53,151 nt of DNA. Origin: Bryobacterales bacterium (GTDB lineage: Bacteria; Acidobacteriota; Terriglobia; Bryobacterales; Bryobacteraceae). Made by a program: the position numbers and the translations under genes. Below are positions 36,328 through 45,426 of the stretch, one piece after another. The stretch's first letter is position 1. Each line of letters begins with the position of its first letter. Under the pieces are notes generated by a model. The model ran no database searches. It was not told the DNA's origin and saw only the letters and a program-made list of their open reading frames with translations. The stretch is taken from NCBI GenBank assembly GCA_020847975.1, contig JADLBD010000111.1, positions 1 to 53,151 of the forward strand. Reading direction: 5' to 3'.

Positions 36328-39300
36328 TCAAAACATGAACTTGACGGCCAATTGGATCGTGCGCTTCCCTTGTTTCTGGGTGACGTAGCCGAAGATCGGG
36401 TTATTCAGTCTGCCCGTGCTTCCATCGAAGCTGAGCGTGGTGTTTGTCGCGCTCGAGAACGACCACAACGGGTGGTTCAGGAAGTTGTAGCCGTTGGCGC
36501 GGAACTGCAGCTTCATCTTCTCCTTGATGTCGAAGTTCTTGAACAGCCCCAGGTCCGTGTTGAAGAAGCCCGGCCCGTAAATCGCCGGCAGCGTCGTCGG
36601 TCCATTTGTGCCGATCTGCGTCGGGATGGCGAAGCACGCGCCGTTGATGTATTGGTGGTCGCCCAGATTGGCTCTGGGGTCGCACGTCAGCATCGGGCGC
36701 AGGGCGATCTCCGGTGTCCCCAGCAGCGATGTGCTGCTGACGTTGAACGCCGTGCCGGGGATCTTGAAGCTGTTGGTGTTCATGCCGAAATTCATGCCGC
36801 GCATCCCGGTCAGGTTCGCCCCGCTCTGCAACTGCAGCATCCCGGAGACCTGCCAGCCGTTGGCCAGGCCCGCGGCGACCTTGTTGCCATGAAACGGGCT
36901 GCCCAACTCGATGGAGTAAGCCGCGTTGTACAGGTGCGTGCGGTCGCCATTCTGCACGCTGTAGTTGTTCCGGAAGTTGAAGGGGTCGTAAGAGGAACTG
37001 ACGAATCCCATCGCCTTCGAGAATGTGTAGTTCATCATGATGGTATACCGGCCCTTGGTGCGCTGCCAGGTGGCCTGCATCGAGTTGTAGTTGGCGTAAG
37101 TGCCGTGAGTGGCCAGGTTGACCCCGCCGTAAATCTTGTACGGGCGGAAATTATTCGCCACCAGGGAGTTGGGATCCACTCCCCCGTTTGCCGACGAAAG
37201 CATGGCGCCCACGGGAACAAGGTTGATGCCGCTGTTGAAGCCGCCGGAGTACGCCAGGTCAGTGCTCGTGTTGCCGACATAGGCGATTTCAAACAGACTC
37301 GACCACGGCAGCCGCTGGGCAATGGTGAAACTGTAGCTCTTGGTCAAGGGCTGCCTGTCGTCCAGCCTGTCCACCGCGCCCGGACTGAGGGCGGCGCTCG
37401 AGAAGTTCATCGTGTCCAGATCGCGCGCCATCAGAGGCTTGGCGGTCGAGGACGGCTGGGCCACGTAGGGCGACGGCCCGCCCCCCTGGTTGTTGCTGAG
37501 ATTGATCACCTGCACTCCCGCGGCGACATCCAGGCCGGTTGTGAACTGCCCCGAGTGGAAGTAGTACATGCCCCAGCCTCCCCGGATCACCGTATTGCCG
37601 TTGCCGAACACGTCGTAGGCCAGCCCGAAACGCGGTTGCCAGAACACACCTCTGGTGGGGAAGCCGCCCATGGGAACGTTCGAGTCGCGCTTGTTCCACA
37701 AGAAGCCGCAATAGTTCACGGGCGCGCAACTGGGATTGATCTTCGATCCGTCGAAAACTGAAAAGCCGTAAGACAGCCGGTCGATCCACGGCGTGAAGTG
37801 CGTCATTCGTAACCCGAGTTCGATCGTCAGGCGTTTGTTCACCTTCCAGGAGTCCTGAACGAAGCCCTCCACGGTGTTGTAGGAAATGTCGTTGATGCGG
37901 TTGAACGAGTACTGCTGGAAGGAGTTCAGATTGCCCACCAGCATATCGGCGTACTCGTTGCCGAGCGTATTGGAGTTGCCATTGCTCATGACAAAAGCTC
38001 CTTGCGCGGCGCTGCTGGCAGGCTGGGCATTGCGGATCCACTCCCAGAAGAAGCCGCCCTTGACGGTGTGCCGGCCCCACACTTTGGTGACCGTGTCGCT
38101 GAAACTGGGCATGTACTTGTTGGCGTACAGTCCGGCGCCGGCGCCGCCCACCTCGAAGCCGCCATAATTGGCGATGCGCGCCATCTCATTGCCGCCCGCG
38201 AAATTGGGGAACTGGGCAACATTGTTCTTGTAGAGCAGCTTGTAGTTGAAGCCGATCTTGGCCGGGTCCACCTTGGCGGGATCTTCGAACACGTTCGGGA
38301 ACCCGATGAAGGTGTATCCGAACACGGTCTCGTTGGTCATGGTCGGACTGAAGACGTGCGTCAGCGAGGCCGTCACCGAATCGGACCGGTTCTTCCCCAG
38401 CACCGGCGTCGGGTAGGGCAATTGCTGCGTGGTCGTGTTGGCCCAAAGCTGGATAGGGAAGCGCTGCACCTCGCGCTGCAGGTTGTAGCGCACGAACACC
38501 TTCGTGTTGTCGCTAATGTTGTAGTCGACGCGTGTCAGCCACTGGTGGTTGTTCTGGTTGAATAACAGATCGTCGGTCCAGTTGAAGCCGCCTGTGGCAT
38601 TGGGGTCGGCGTTGGGCTTGGGGTACAGGTTCATCAGCGCCTGCATGTTCTTGTCGATGGCCGCGCCGCTGATGATGCCCCCCGGGTACAGCGCCAGGTT
38701 CCGCGCGTTGATCTGGCCCGGAGGCGCGCCAGAAGCCGTGATCCGCCCCATTTTTGCCAGCTCTTCCGGCGAGAAGTTGCCGTTGCGCATGCCTTCCGTG
38801 GGCACTGCCGCGCGCAGCAAGCCCGTGTCCAGCACCTGGTAGAAATACTCGTAGCCGGTAAAGAAGAACAGCTTGTTGCTTGACTTCCGCAGCGGGGTCT
38901 TCGGAATGATCACCGGCCCGCCCAGCGTGAAGCCGGGATAATAGTACTTGTTCTGCGGAATGGGCACCTTGTTGGCGTTGTTTAGCCAGTCGTTGGCGTT
39001 CAGGTTATAGTCGCGCGCGTACAGGAACCCTGACCCATGAAAGCCGGTGCCGCCCGACTTGGCCACCGAGGTGATCACCGCCGGCCCTTTCTGTGTCTCC
39101 GCGCTGAAGTTCGACATCGTGATCTTGAACTCGGTGATCATGTCCGAGTTCGGGTTCACGGGCGTGTCGCAGTTGCAGCCGGGGTCGGAAACGTGGGCGC
39201 CGTCGGCGACGATATCCAGCGTGTTGCCCGGCAACCCGTTGTAGGAGTAAGCGTCGTTCAACGGGCTCTGGCTTCCGGCGTTGCCGTTGGCGTTGATGCC

Positions 39301-39843
39301 GATGGTGGCGCCGTTATAGTTGGCGGCGTTCTGCGTCCCGTTCTTGATCCCGAACCCGGGCATGATCTTGATGAACTCCGCGGCGTTGCTGCCTACCTGG
39401 ACGAAGTTCCCGAGTTGCTTGATGTTCAGAGTGGTGGATTTCTCGCCCGAGTCCACCGGCGTCAGTTCCTCCAAGGCGCCTGTTACTACGACGCTTTCCG
39501 CGGTGCTGCCCACCTTGAGCGTCACGTTCACGTTGCGCCGTTCGCCGCCGCCCAACGCGATGCCGGTATCCGTATAGGTTGCGAAACCGGGCGCCGTGAC
39601 CGTGAGTTCGTATGTGCCCACAGGCACGCTGGCGAACGTGTAATAGCCCTGCGCGTTGGTTACGGTCTCGCGCATGGACCCGGATTGCGTGTCTCGAAGC
39701 TTTACGTTGGCCCGCGCGACGAGTCCTTCGGATGCATCGGTGACCACCCCTGTCAGTGTTGCGTAAATTGCCTGCGCGGAGAGGCTCATGGTGAGCGTAG
39801 TCAACAGCACAAGCAATGACAAGATGATTTTCGCGTATTTCAT
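36328..39843 (-). CDS. Oar-like TonB-dependent receptor with carboxypeptidase regulatory domain
   Basis: A 1171-residue outer-membrane protein. Residues 1-24 are a signal peptide (MKYAKIILSLLVLLTTLTMS). A carboxypeptidase-regulatory-like domain follows (about 25-110: IYATLTGVVTDASEGLVARA, NAQGYYTFASVPVGTYELTV), then a plug domain (about 115-260, with SVVVTGALEE and SDMITEFKITMSNFSAETQKGPAV), then a large beta-barrel. The chain ends with aromatic TIQLAVKFMF, the outer-membrane insertion signature. No SusD partner gene is present, consistent with the acidobacterial Oar type rather than SusC/D. ATG 39843 has AAAGGGG upstream. It probably imports glycan-derived or other large ligands. Confidence 0.92.
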   Translation of the reverse strand: MKYAKIILSLLVLLTTLTMSLSAQAIYATLTGVVTDASEGLVARANVKLRDTQSGSMRETVTNAQGYYTFASVPVGTYELTVTAPGFATYTDTGIALGGGERRNVNVTLKVGSTAESVVVTGALEELTPVDSGEKSTTLNIKQLGNFVQVGSNAAEFIKIMPGFGIKNGTQNAANYNGATIGINANGNAGSQSPLNDAYSYNGLPGNTLDIVADGAHVSDPGCNCDTPVNPNSDMITEFKITMSNFSAETQKGPAVITSVAKSGGTGFHGSGFLYARDYNLNANDWLNNANKVPIPQNKYYYPGFTLGGPVIIPKTPLRKSSNKLFFFTGYEYFYQVLDTGLLRAAVPTEGMRNGNFSPEELAKMGRITASGAPPGQINARNLALYPGGIISGAAIDKNMQALMNLYPKPNADPNATGGFNWTDDLLFNQNNHQWLTRVDYNISDNTKVFVRYNLQREVQRFPIQLWANTTTQQLPYPTPVLGKNRSDSVTASLTHVFSPTMTNETVFGYTFIGFPNVFEDPAKVDPAKIGFNYKLLYKNNVAQFPNFAGGNEMARIANYGGFEVGGAGAGLYANKYMPSFSDTVTKVWGRHTVKGGFFWEWIRNAQPASSAAQGAFVMSNGNSNTLGNEYADMLVGNLNSFQQYSFNRINDISYNTVEGFVQDSWKVNKRLTIELGLRMTHFTPWIDRLSYGFSVFDGSKINPSCAPVNYCGFLWNKRDSNVPMGGFPTRGVFWQPRFGLAYDVFGNGNTVIRGGWGMYYFHSGQFTTGLDVAAGVQVINLSNNQGGGPSPYVAQPSSTAKPLMARDLDTMNFSSAALSPGAVDRLDDRQPLTKSYSFTIAQRLPWSSLFEIAYVGNTSTDLAYSGGFNSGINLVPVGAMLSSANGGVDPNSLVANNFRPYKIYGGVNLATHGTYANYNSMQATWQRTKGRYTIMMNYTFSKAMGFVSSSYDPFNFRNNYSVQNGDRTHLYNAAYSIELGSPFHGNKVAAGLANGWQVSGMLQLQSGANLTGMRGMNFGMNTNSFKIPGTAFNVSSTSLLGTPEIALRPMLTCDPRANLGDHQYINGACFAIPTQIGTNGPTTLPAIYGPGFFNTDLGLFKNFDIKEKMKLQFRANGYNFLNHPLWSFSSATNTTLSFDGSTGRLNNPIFGYVTQKQGKRTIQLAVKFMF

Positions 39844-40165
39844 TGAGATCCCCTTTCTCTTTGAACCCCAACCGATTTTACGAATTGCGATATTCAAATA
39901 GTCTACATCGAAGTTCAACCAGTTTCCAGAGGCATGCGCAGGGAGGGAAATAAGCCGGTCGAACTGGATCGGATCCGCCGCATCCCGGCCGTAATGCGCA
40001 AAGAGCTTGCGGACTCCAAAACGGCCAATTCTCCTGAGATTCGTCTCCCGAGGCGCGCCAATCCTTCGACGCAACCTCATCCTGGTCCACACTCCCACGC
40101 AAACGGCGACTCGCGCAGCCTGGGTGGAAGCTTTCGGCCTCTAACGAATGCTCCGCGCGGCAGAC
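39844..40165. other. 322-base non-coding stretch upstream of the TonB receptor
   Basis: Between the receptor ATG (39843) and the Gfo/Idh stop (40166). The frame of the receptor stays open for 85 codons upstream, but the residues are Arg-rich and lack the start of the signal peptide, so I read this as leader/promoter. On the minus strand, TTGAAC lies at 39918-39913 and GAATAT 17 bases on; the match is weak. No tRNA, repeat or hairpin stood out. Confidence 0.4.
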
Positions 40166-41476
40166 TCAGAGAAGCTTCGAAACCCCCGGCGTGAAGTACA
40201 CGGGATAGCTGCCATCCGGACCCGGCCGGACCGGCGGCTCCATGTCAGCGCGAACGTCCTCGGGCCGCGGCAGATGAGCGTAGTTCGAGTTCGAGATCTG
40301 CTCCCAGGTGACCTCCTTGCCCGAGTAACAGCTAAATTGACCCATCAGCGTGATGAGCGTGCTGCGGACCATGTAGTCGCCATTATTCAGCGGATTGCCG
40401 GAGCGAATGGCGTCGAACAAGGCGACATGCTCGAGATCATAGGCATTGTTTTTGGACACCGGACCGGAGCTTTTCCAATTGGTTTCGCCGGTGATGGTCA
40501 GCTTCAGCAGGTCGCAGCGGCCCTTAGTCCCGAGAATCAGGCTCGAGTTTTCGTTGTAGCAGTTATCGATCGTGCGGCAGTAGGCATAGACTCTGACACC
40601 GCTGGCGAAGTCGTACACGACGGCGTGGTGATCGAAGACGTCGCCGTAGATCTCACCCTTGAGAGTCGAGCGTCCGCCCATGCCATAAGCCCGGATGGGG
40701 GCCGCGTTGCGCAGCGCCCAACTCGAGCGGTCGAGATTGTGGATGAGGGTCTGGGGCACATCGTCTCCGCAGAGCCAGTGGAAGTGGTACTGGTTGCTGG
40801 CCTGATACTCCACCTCGGTGAGTCCGGGTGCGCGCTGGTACATCACGTAGGGGGGGCGGAGCCAGGTTTCCTGAATCGCCACGATGTCGCCGATCGCGCC
40901 GTCGTGGACGCGCTGCATTGTTTCCTTGTAGCCGGGATGGTAGCGGCTTTGAAGGCCGCTGACGACCGATAGCCGCTTGGCGGCTGCCATTTTGACGGCC
41001 GAGCGCAGCATCTGGATCCCGTACGGGTCGATGGCGTGGGGCTTTTCGAGGAAAACGTGCTTGCCTGCTTCAATCGCTGCCTTGGCATGGAGCGGGTGGA
41101 ACTTGGCGGCGTTGGCGATGATGACGACATCCGAACTCGCAATAACATGCTTGTAGGCATCGAAGCCTTTGAAACAATGGTCGTCGCTGACGGCCATCTG
41201 GTCCGGATATTTCAGCTTCAGGGCGGCCCGTTTTTCCTGGACGCGGTCGAGGCGGATATCGCCCATCGCCACGATGCGAATGTCCTTGCCGGCATTCATT
41301 GCGTTCATGGCGGCGGCTTCGCCCCGGCCGCCGCAGCCGATGACGCCGGCCTTGATGATGTCGCTGCCGGCGGCATAGCCGGCCAGCGCGCTCGTCGAAA
41401 CCGCGCCGGCGGCCACCTTCAGAAAGTCGCGCCGGGGCGCGGCCGTGGAATCGATTGTGATGTCTTTCATACTCAT
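40166..41476 (-). CDS. Tat-signal Gfo/Idh/MocA family oxidoreductase
   Basis: A 436-residue NAD(P)-dependent dehydrogenase with a Tat-like signal (APRRDFLKVAAGAVSTSALAG, about 13-33, preceded by 12 residues). The Rossmann motif GCGGRG (47-52) and EKPHA (144-148, the sugar-binding Lys) are intact. DRSSWALRNAAPIRAYGMGGRSTLKGEIYGDVFDHHAVVYDFASG is typical of exported acidobacterial members acting on sugars. Its start overlaps the sugar isomerase stop in ATGA (41476-41473), so the two are translated together. Together with the divergent ThuA gene this recalls the trehalose-type ThuA/ThuB glycoside-3-oxidation systems. Confidence 0.88.
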   Translation of the reverse strand: MSMKDITIDSTAAPRRDFLKVAAGAVSTSALAGYAAGSDIIKAGVIGCGGRGEAAAMNAMNAGKDIRIVAMGDIRLDRVQEKRAALKLKYPDQMAVSDDHCFKGFDAYKHVIASSDVVIIANAAKFHPLHAKAAIEAGKHVFLEKPHAIDPYGIQMLRSAVKMAAAKRLSVVSGLQSRYHPGYKETMQRVHDGAIGDIVAIQETWLRPPYVMYQRAPGLTEVEYQASNQYHFHWLCGDDVPQTLIHNLDRSSWALRNAAPIRAYGMGGRSTLKGEIYGDVFDHHAVVYDFASGVRVYAYCRTIDNCYNENSSLILGTKGRCDLLKLTITGETNWKSSGPVSKNNAYDLEHVALFDAIRSGNPLNNGDYMVRSTLITLMGQFSCYSGKEVTWEQISNSNYAHLPRPEDVRADMEPPVRPGPDGSYPVYFTPGVSKLL

Positions 41477-42348
41477 GAGATCCCGGCAACGGAGGCGCCG
41501 GCTTCTTTCAATAGCCGGCGCGCCCACTCCAGGCTGCGCTCGATCAATGGTCCGCCCTGTCCTTCGCATTCGAGACTGAGCACGCCGTCATAACCCGCGG
41601 CAGCGAGCACTTCCACACACGTCCGGATGTTGGCCGCGTTCACCCCATCGCCGATGGCGCACTGGCTCACGGCGATTCCGGTGAGATCACCGCGCGAAGC
41701 CGCGGCGAGACTTTCGCTGACGTCCTTGATGTGGACATGGCTCACCCTCGTTTTGAACTTTTCGAGAAACGCCACGGGATCCTGCCCCGCGATGAAGGTG
41801 TTGCCGGTGTCCATGTTCATTCGGAGGAAGGGCGAATCGGCAAAGCCCAGCATCTCCTCCATGAACTCCGGCTTGGTCGTGAAGTGGCCGTGCGGTTCGA
41901 TGTTGATGACGATCTGATAACGCTCGGCGGCGCTGACGATCTGCGCGTAGATGCGGCGCATGTGGTCGAGAGCTTCGCGCTCGCTCATGGATTCCGGCTT
42001 GAAGCGATCATCGGTTGTGTCGATGCAGGGACACCCGGCGATGTGGGCCCAACGAAGAGACCGCAGCACGTACTCGATTCCGAGCGATGCGCCTTCGGGG
42101 CGGGAGAGCGGAAATGCCGCATCGAGTTGGGAGAACTGAATTCCCAGTTTCTCCATCTTCCGGCGCAGCGCGAGCGGGTCTTCCCAAAGCGCGATATGCG
42201 GTTGATAGCCGAGCCCGTGAATCCACGACACGCCGTCGATGACGCCGCACTCGATGAAATGAATGTCGTTGTTGTGCGCCCAGTCCAGGCACTGGTGAAA
42301 GCTCCAGTAGGAACTGTTGAAAGCGTCGGTATGAAAGCCGATCTGCAT
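41473..42348 (-). CDS. Sugar phosphate isomerase/epimerase (xylose isomerase-like TIM barrel)
   Basis: A 291-residue cytoplasmic TIM-barrel protein of the AP endonuclease family 2/xylose isomerase-like type. Metal-binding residues are in INIEPHGHF, MNMDTGNTFI, and VSHVHIKDV, with LSLECEGQG at the end. The N-terminus has no signal. It is translated together with the Gfo/Idh gene, whose ATG overlaps its stop. In glycoside oxidation loci, such proteins isomerise keto-sugars or cleave 3-keto-glycosides. The substrate is not readable. Confidence 0.85.
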   Translation of the reverse strand: MQIGFHTDAFNSSYWSFHQCLDWAHNNDIHFIECGVIDGVSWIHGLGYQPHIALWEDPLALRRKMEKLGIQFSQLDAAFPLSRPEGASLGIEYVLRSLRWAHIAGCPCIDTTDDRFKPESMSEREALDHMRRIYAQIVSAAERYQIVINIEPHGHFTTKPEFMEEMLGFADSPFLRMNMDTGNTFIAGQDPVAFLEKFKTRVSHVHIKDVSESLAAASRGDLTGIAVSQCAIGDGVNAANIRTCVEVLAAAGYDGVLSLECEGQGGPLIERSLEWARRLLKEAGASVAGIS

Positions 42349-42553
42349 AAAGGATTCGAATCAGTAGTAGGCCGCGGGAGGCCGATTCAGCTTCAAACCT
42401 ACTCTTGGAAGGCCGGAATGTCAACACAAATGGCGGATTTCCTGGTCGGGAAAATCTGTGGCAGCGCCGCTGCGGATGCTACGATAGTCGCGAATGGTCT
42501 GGTGGAAGCGCGATTCGCTGACGCAGGCCGGCAGCGCTAACGAGAGGTTGTTC

Positions 42554-44023
42554 ATGCGATTCGCCCTGCTGATGACGATCTGCGCGGCCCTTGCCGGCGC
42601 AGCGCAACAAGACCGGGTTCGGGTGCTGATACTTACCGGTGAATCGGACCTTGCTTATCACGACTGGCGGGTATCGACGCCGTATCTTCGACAGGTTCTG
42701 ACCAACACTGGCCGTTTCGACGTGAAGGTGATGGAGGAGGTGAGAGGCCTCACCGCCGCCGCCCTGGCGGGGTATGACGTACTGGTGCTCAACTACAACG
42801 GCCCGCGATGGGGACCCCAGGCTGAATCAGCAATTGAAGAGTTCGTGCGATCAGGGAAGGGCCTGATTTCGTTCCACGGCGTGACCTACGGCGAATTCTT
42901 CGGGCAGGAGTTCCACAGGCGCTGGTCGGCTTCCAGCAGGGGAGACAAGGGTTGGGCCGCATACCCTGAATTAATCGGCGCGGCATGGAAACCCGGGAAC
43001 ATCGGGCATGGCGCGCGGCACGTTTTCCCGGTGAAGTGGGTCGACCGCGGGCACCCCATCAGCCGCGGGCTCGAAGAGACATTCCTCGCGAACGATGAAC
43101 TCTACCACAAACTCGATCTGCTCCCGCGGACGAAGGTGCTGGCCACTGCCTACAGCGCGCCGGAGACCGGCGGAACCGGGAAGAATGAGCCCATCATCTG
43201 GATCGCGCCGTTCGGTTCCGGCCGCACGGTGCACATGACGCTGGGGCACGATCTTTCCGCGATGTCACAGCCTGGATTCCTCGCGGCCTTCGCGCGTGGA
43301 ACGGAGTGGGCCGCCACGGGCGTCGTGACGCTTCCTTCGTCGATATCCAGCCGTCCGCAACCGCGGCAGGACGCCGCGCGCCTGCTGGTGGTGACCGGCG
43401 GCCACAGCTACCCGGCAGCGCTCTACACCCTGTTTGAAGGCTACGACGACATTGTCTGGACCCATGCCGCGTCGCAGGCGGAAGCCTTCCACCCCGCCAT
43501 GAAGGACAAATTCGATGTCGTGCTGTTGCATGACATGGCGGAGACGCTCGGCGAAAAGGAACAGGCCAGCCTGCGGGCGTTCGTGGAAGCGGGCAAGGGG
43601 ATCGTCTCTACCCATCACGCCATCGTCGATTACACGTCCTGGCCCTGGTGGTACGAGGAGGTGGTCGGGGGGAAGTTCTTCGTCAACGCTCTCGGCTCCC
43701 ACCCCAAGTCAAGCTACCAGCACGACGTGGAGATGGTGGCCAAGCCGGTGAAGGGGATGGCGAACCATCCGGTGATTCGCGGCGTCGGGCCGCTACCGGT
43801 CGTCGACGAGGCTTACAAGGGCATGTGGCTCTCACCGGCCATCCAACCGCTGATGGAAGTCGATCATCCTCTCAACGACAAGCCGGTGGTCTACCTTGGC
43901 CCGCATCCCACGGCGAGAGTGATCTACATCCAGTTGGGGCATGACGAGAGCACGATGCGCCATCCGGGCTATCGAAAGCTCGTGCGAAACGCGGTTCTCT
44001 GGGCAGCGGGCAAAGTGAAGTAG
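42554..44023 (+). CDS. Secreted protein with two ThuA-like domains
   Basis: A 489-residue exported protein (MRFALLMTICAALAGAAQQ signal) with two copies of the ThuA (trehalose utilisation/class I glutamine amidotransferase-like) fold. Copy 1 (about 20-255): VRVLILTGESDLAYHDWR, YDVLVLNYNG, GKGLISFHGVTYGEFF, HPISRGLEETF. Copy 2 (about 276-489): LLVVTGGHSYPAALYTLFEG, FDVVLLHDMAETLGEKEQASL, GKGIVSTHHAIVDYTSW, HPVIRGVGPLPV. The ordering HxxVxY and HPV/IxRG is the same in both. A GAGAGG is upstream of ATG 42554. It is divergent from the isomerase/Gfo-Idh pair. ThuA-type proteins act with Gfo/Idh dehydrogenases on 3-keto-disaccharides. Confidence 0.88.
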   Translation: MRFALLMTICAALAGAAQQDRVRVLILTGESDLAYHDWRVSTPYLRQVLTNTGRFDVKVMEEVRGLTAAALAGYDVLVLNYNGPRWGPQAESAIEEFVRSGKGLISFHGVTYGEFFGQEFHRRWSASSRGDKGWAAYPELIGAAWKPGNIGHGARHVFPVKWVDRGHPISRGLEETFLANDELYHKLDLLPRTKVLATAYSAPETGGTGKNEPIIWIAPFGSGRTVHMTLGHDLSAMSQPGFLAAFARGTEWAATGVVTLPSSISSRPQPRQDAARLLVVTGGHSYPAALYTLFEGYDDIVWTHAASQAEAFHPAMKDKFDVVLLHDMAETLGEKEQASLRAFVEAGKGIVSTHHAIVDYTSWPWWYEEVVGGKFFVNALGSHPKSSYQHDVEMVAKPVKGMANHPVIRGVGPLPVVDEAYKGMWLSPAIQPLMEVDHPLNDKPVVYLGPHPTARVIYIQLGHDESTMRHPGYRKLVRNAVLWAAGKVK

Positions 44024-44028
44024 TAGGG

Positions 44029-44057
44029 GGAGATCCGCACTGCTGTTTGCGATCTCC
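44029..44057. terminator. Weak inverted repeat between convergent genes
   Basis: GGAGATC (44029-44035) and GATCTCC (44051-44057) form a seven-base-pair stem with a 15-base loop between the ThuA stop (44023) and TetR stop (44062). There is no T tract, so this is only a possible terminator. Confidence 0.3.
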
Positions 44058-44061
44058 GCTG

Positions 44062-44676
44062 CTAACGCCGCCGGGCGGAAGACTCGGGGTTCCCTGGCGG
44101 CTTGCCCGCGGCATGGGCTTTCCAAAATGTGTCCACCACCGATTGCGGCATGTCATTCGGGAGCGGGCGTTTCAGCAGGGTCTGGAGATGGCTGTAGATC
44201 ATTGGACCGTGCAACAGTGCAACGCTGAGGTCGAGATCCAGATCGGGCGGGAGTTTTCCCTCTTCCATGCCCCGGCGCAGGATGGACTTGAGCCGGGCGT
44301 GCGGCGGCTCGAGCACCTTCGCCCGCATGGCCTTGGCGAAGTCCGGATGGCGCATGGCGTAGGCCTGGAAGTGGGGCCAGAGGCGGGCTTTGAGTTCCTG
44401 GCGCTGTTGTTTCGGCTGCTGGCGGAGGGCTGTAACGAGATCGGCGTAGACGTCGCCCGTGTCAATAGCAGGCAGATCCTGCTCGTAGATGTGGGCGACC
44501 GCCTCCAGGCAGAGCGCCTCTTTGTCGGACCAGTGTTTGTAGATAGTGGCTTTGCTGACCCCGGACTTATCGGCGATGGCGTCCATGCTCGCAGCGTCCA
44601 CGCCGCGTTCGGCGAAAAGCTCCAGTGCTGCTTCCAGGACTTTTGCGTGAGCGCGGGCGCTGCGGGGTCGGGCCAT
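44062..44676 (-). CDS. TetR family transcriptional regulator
   Basis: A 204-residue repressor. The N-terminal helix-turn-helix is in AASMDAIADKSGVSKATIYK (about 28-47), followed by HWSDKEALCLEAVAH. The C-terminal ligand domain is unassigned. It is the third gene of the minus strand operon ABC ATPase, permease, TetR. An operator-like palindrome at 46233-46247 lies at the operon promoter, so it probably represses its own operon and releases on binding an exported compound. Confidence 0.9.
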   Translation of the reverse strand: MARPRSARAHAKVLEAALELFAERGVDAASMDAIADKSGVSKATIYKHWSDKEALCLEAVAHIYEQDLPAIDTGDVYADLVTALRQQPKQQRQELKARLWPHFQAYAMRHPDFAKAMRAKVLEPPHARLKSILRRGMEEGKLPPDLDLDLSVALLHGPMIYSHLQTLLKRPLPNDMPQSVVDTFWKAHAAGKPPGNPESSARRR

Positions 44677-44679
44677 GCG

Positions 44680-45426
44680 TCAAAGTTGAATCTTAGAAAA
44701 CAACCGGCTGCCGATGGCAAGCAGGCAGGCGGTGAGCACGGCGAGCACGGCGAGGTCCGTGGGGATGCCGAAATGCGTCACTCCGATCAGAGCCGTGCGC
44801 ATACCGTCGACGCCGTAGGAGAGCGGATCCACGCTGGTTACAAGCTGAAGCACCGAGGGGAGATTGGTCAGCGGGAAGAGCGCCCCGGAAAGAAAGAAGA
44901 TCGGCATCACCAGGAAGTTCATCACGAGTTGGAAGCCCTGCATATCGACAAGGACGGAACCGATGGCCGTTCCGAGCGCGGCGAACAGCGTGGCGATTAA
45001 CGCCATGAACAAAAAGGCGAGCGGCAGCGCGGACAGACTGGAGGGCCGAAAGCCGGCCAGCAGGCAGACAATCACCACCAGCATCCCCTGCATCATGGCG
45101 ACAGTCGCGCCGCCGAGCGTCTTCCCGATCATGATGTGCAAACGCGGCACGGGCGCCACCAGCGTTTCCTTGAGAAAGCCGAACTGGCGGTCCCAGATCA
45201 GGGCGATTCCGGAGAAGACGGCCGAGAAGAGCACCGTCATGCTGATGACGCCCGGAGCGACGAACTGGATGTAGCTGCCGTTGCCGGATTTCTGGAAGAT
45301 AGGCCCGAAGCCGAAGCCGAGGGCGAGCAGATAGAGCAGCGGCTGGCCCATGGAGGCGATGATTTGCGGCCGCGAGCGCGTGTAACGCTTGATCTCCCGC
45401 AGCCAGAGAATATAGATCGCGCTCAT
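44680..45426 (-). CDS. ABC-2 type permease, DrrB-like
   Basis: A 248-residue inner-membrane transporter subunit of the daunorubicin-resistance type, with six helices. The N-terminus has LWLREIKRYTRSRPQIIASMGQPLLYLLALGFGFGP and the family ends in LFPLTNLPSVLQLVTSVDPLSYGVDGMRTALIG. ATG 45426 overlaps the stop of the ATPase in ATGA, so the pair is translationally coupled, and the longer open frame to 45702 is not used. It exports a hydrophobic or antibiotic compound together with the ATPase. Confidence 0.9.
   Translation of the reverse strand: MSAIYILWLREIKRYTRSRPQIIASMGQPLLYLLALGFGFGPIFQKSGNGSYIQFVAPGVISMTVLFSAVFSGIALIWDRQFGFLKETLVAPVPRLHIMIGKTLGGATVAMMQGMLVVIVCLLAGFRPSSLSALPLAFLFMALIATLFAALGTAIGSVLVDMQGFQLVMNFLVMPIFFLSGALFPLTNLPSVLQLVTSVDPLSYGVDGMRTALIGVTHFGIPTDLAVLAVLTACLLAIGSRLFSKIQL

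Noticed and set aside
39844..40098. An N-terminal extension of the TonB receptor
   Set aside because: The in-frame 85 residues are Arg-rich and would bury the signal peptide; ATG 39843 has the ribosome site.
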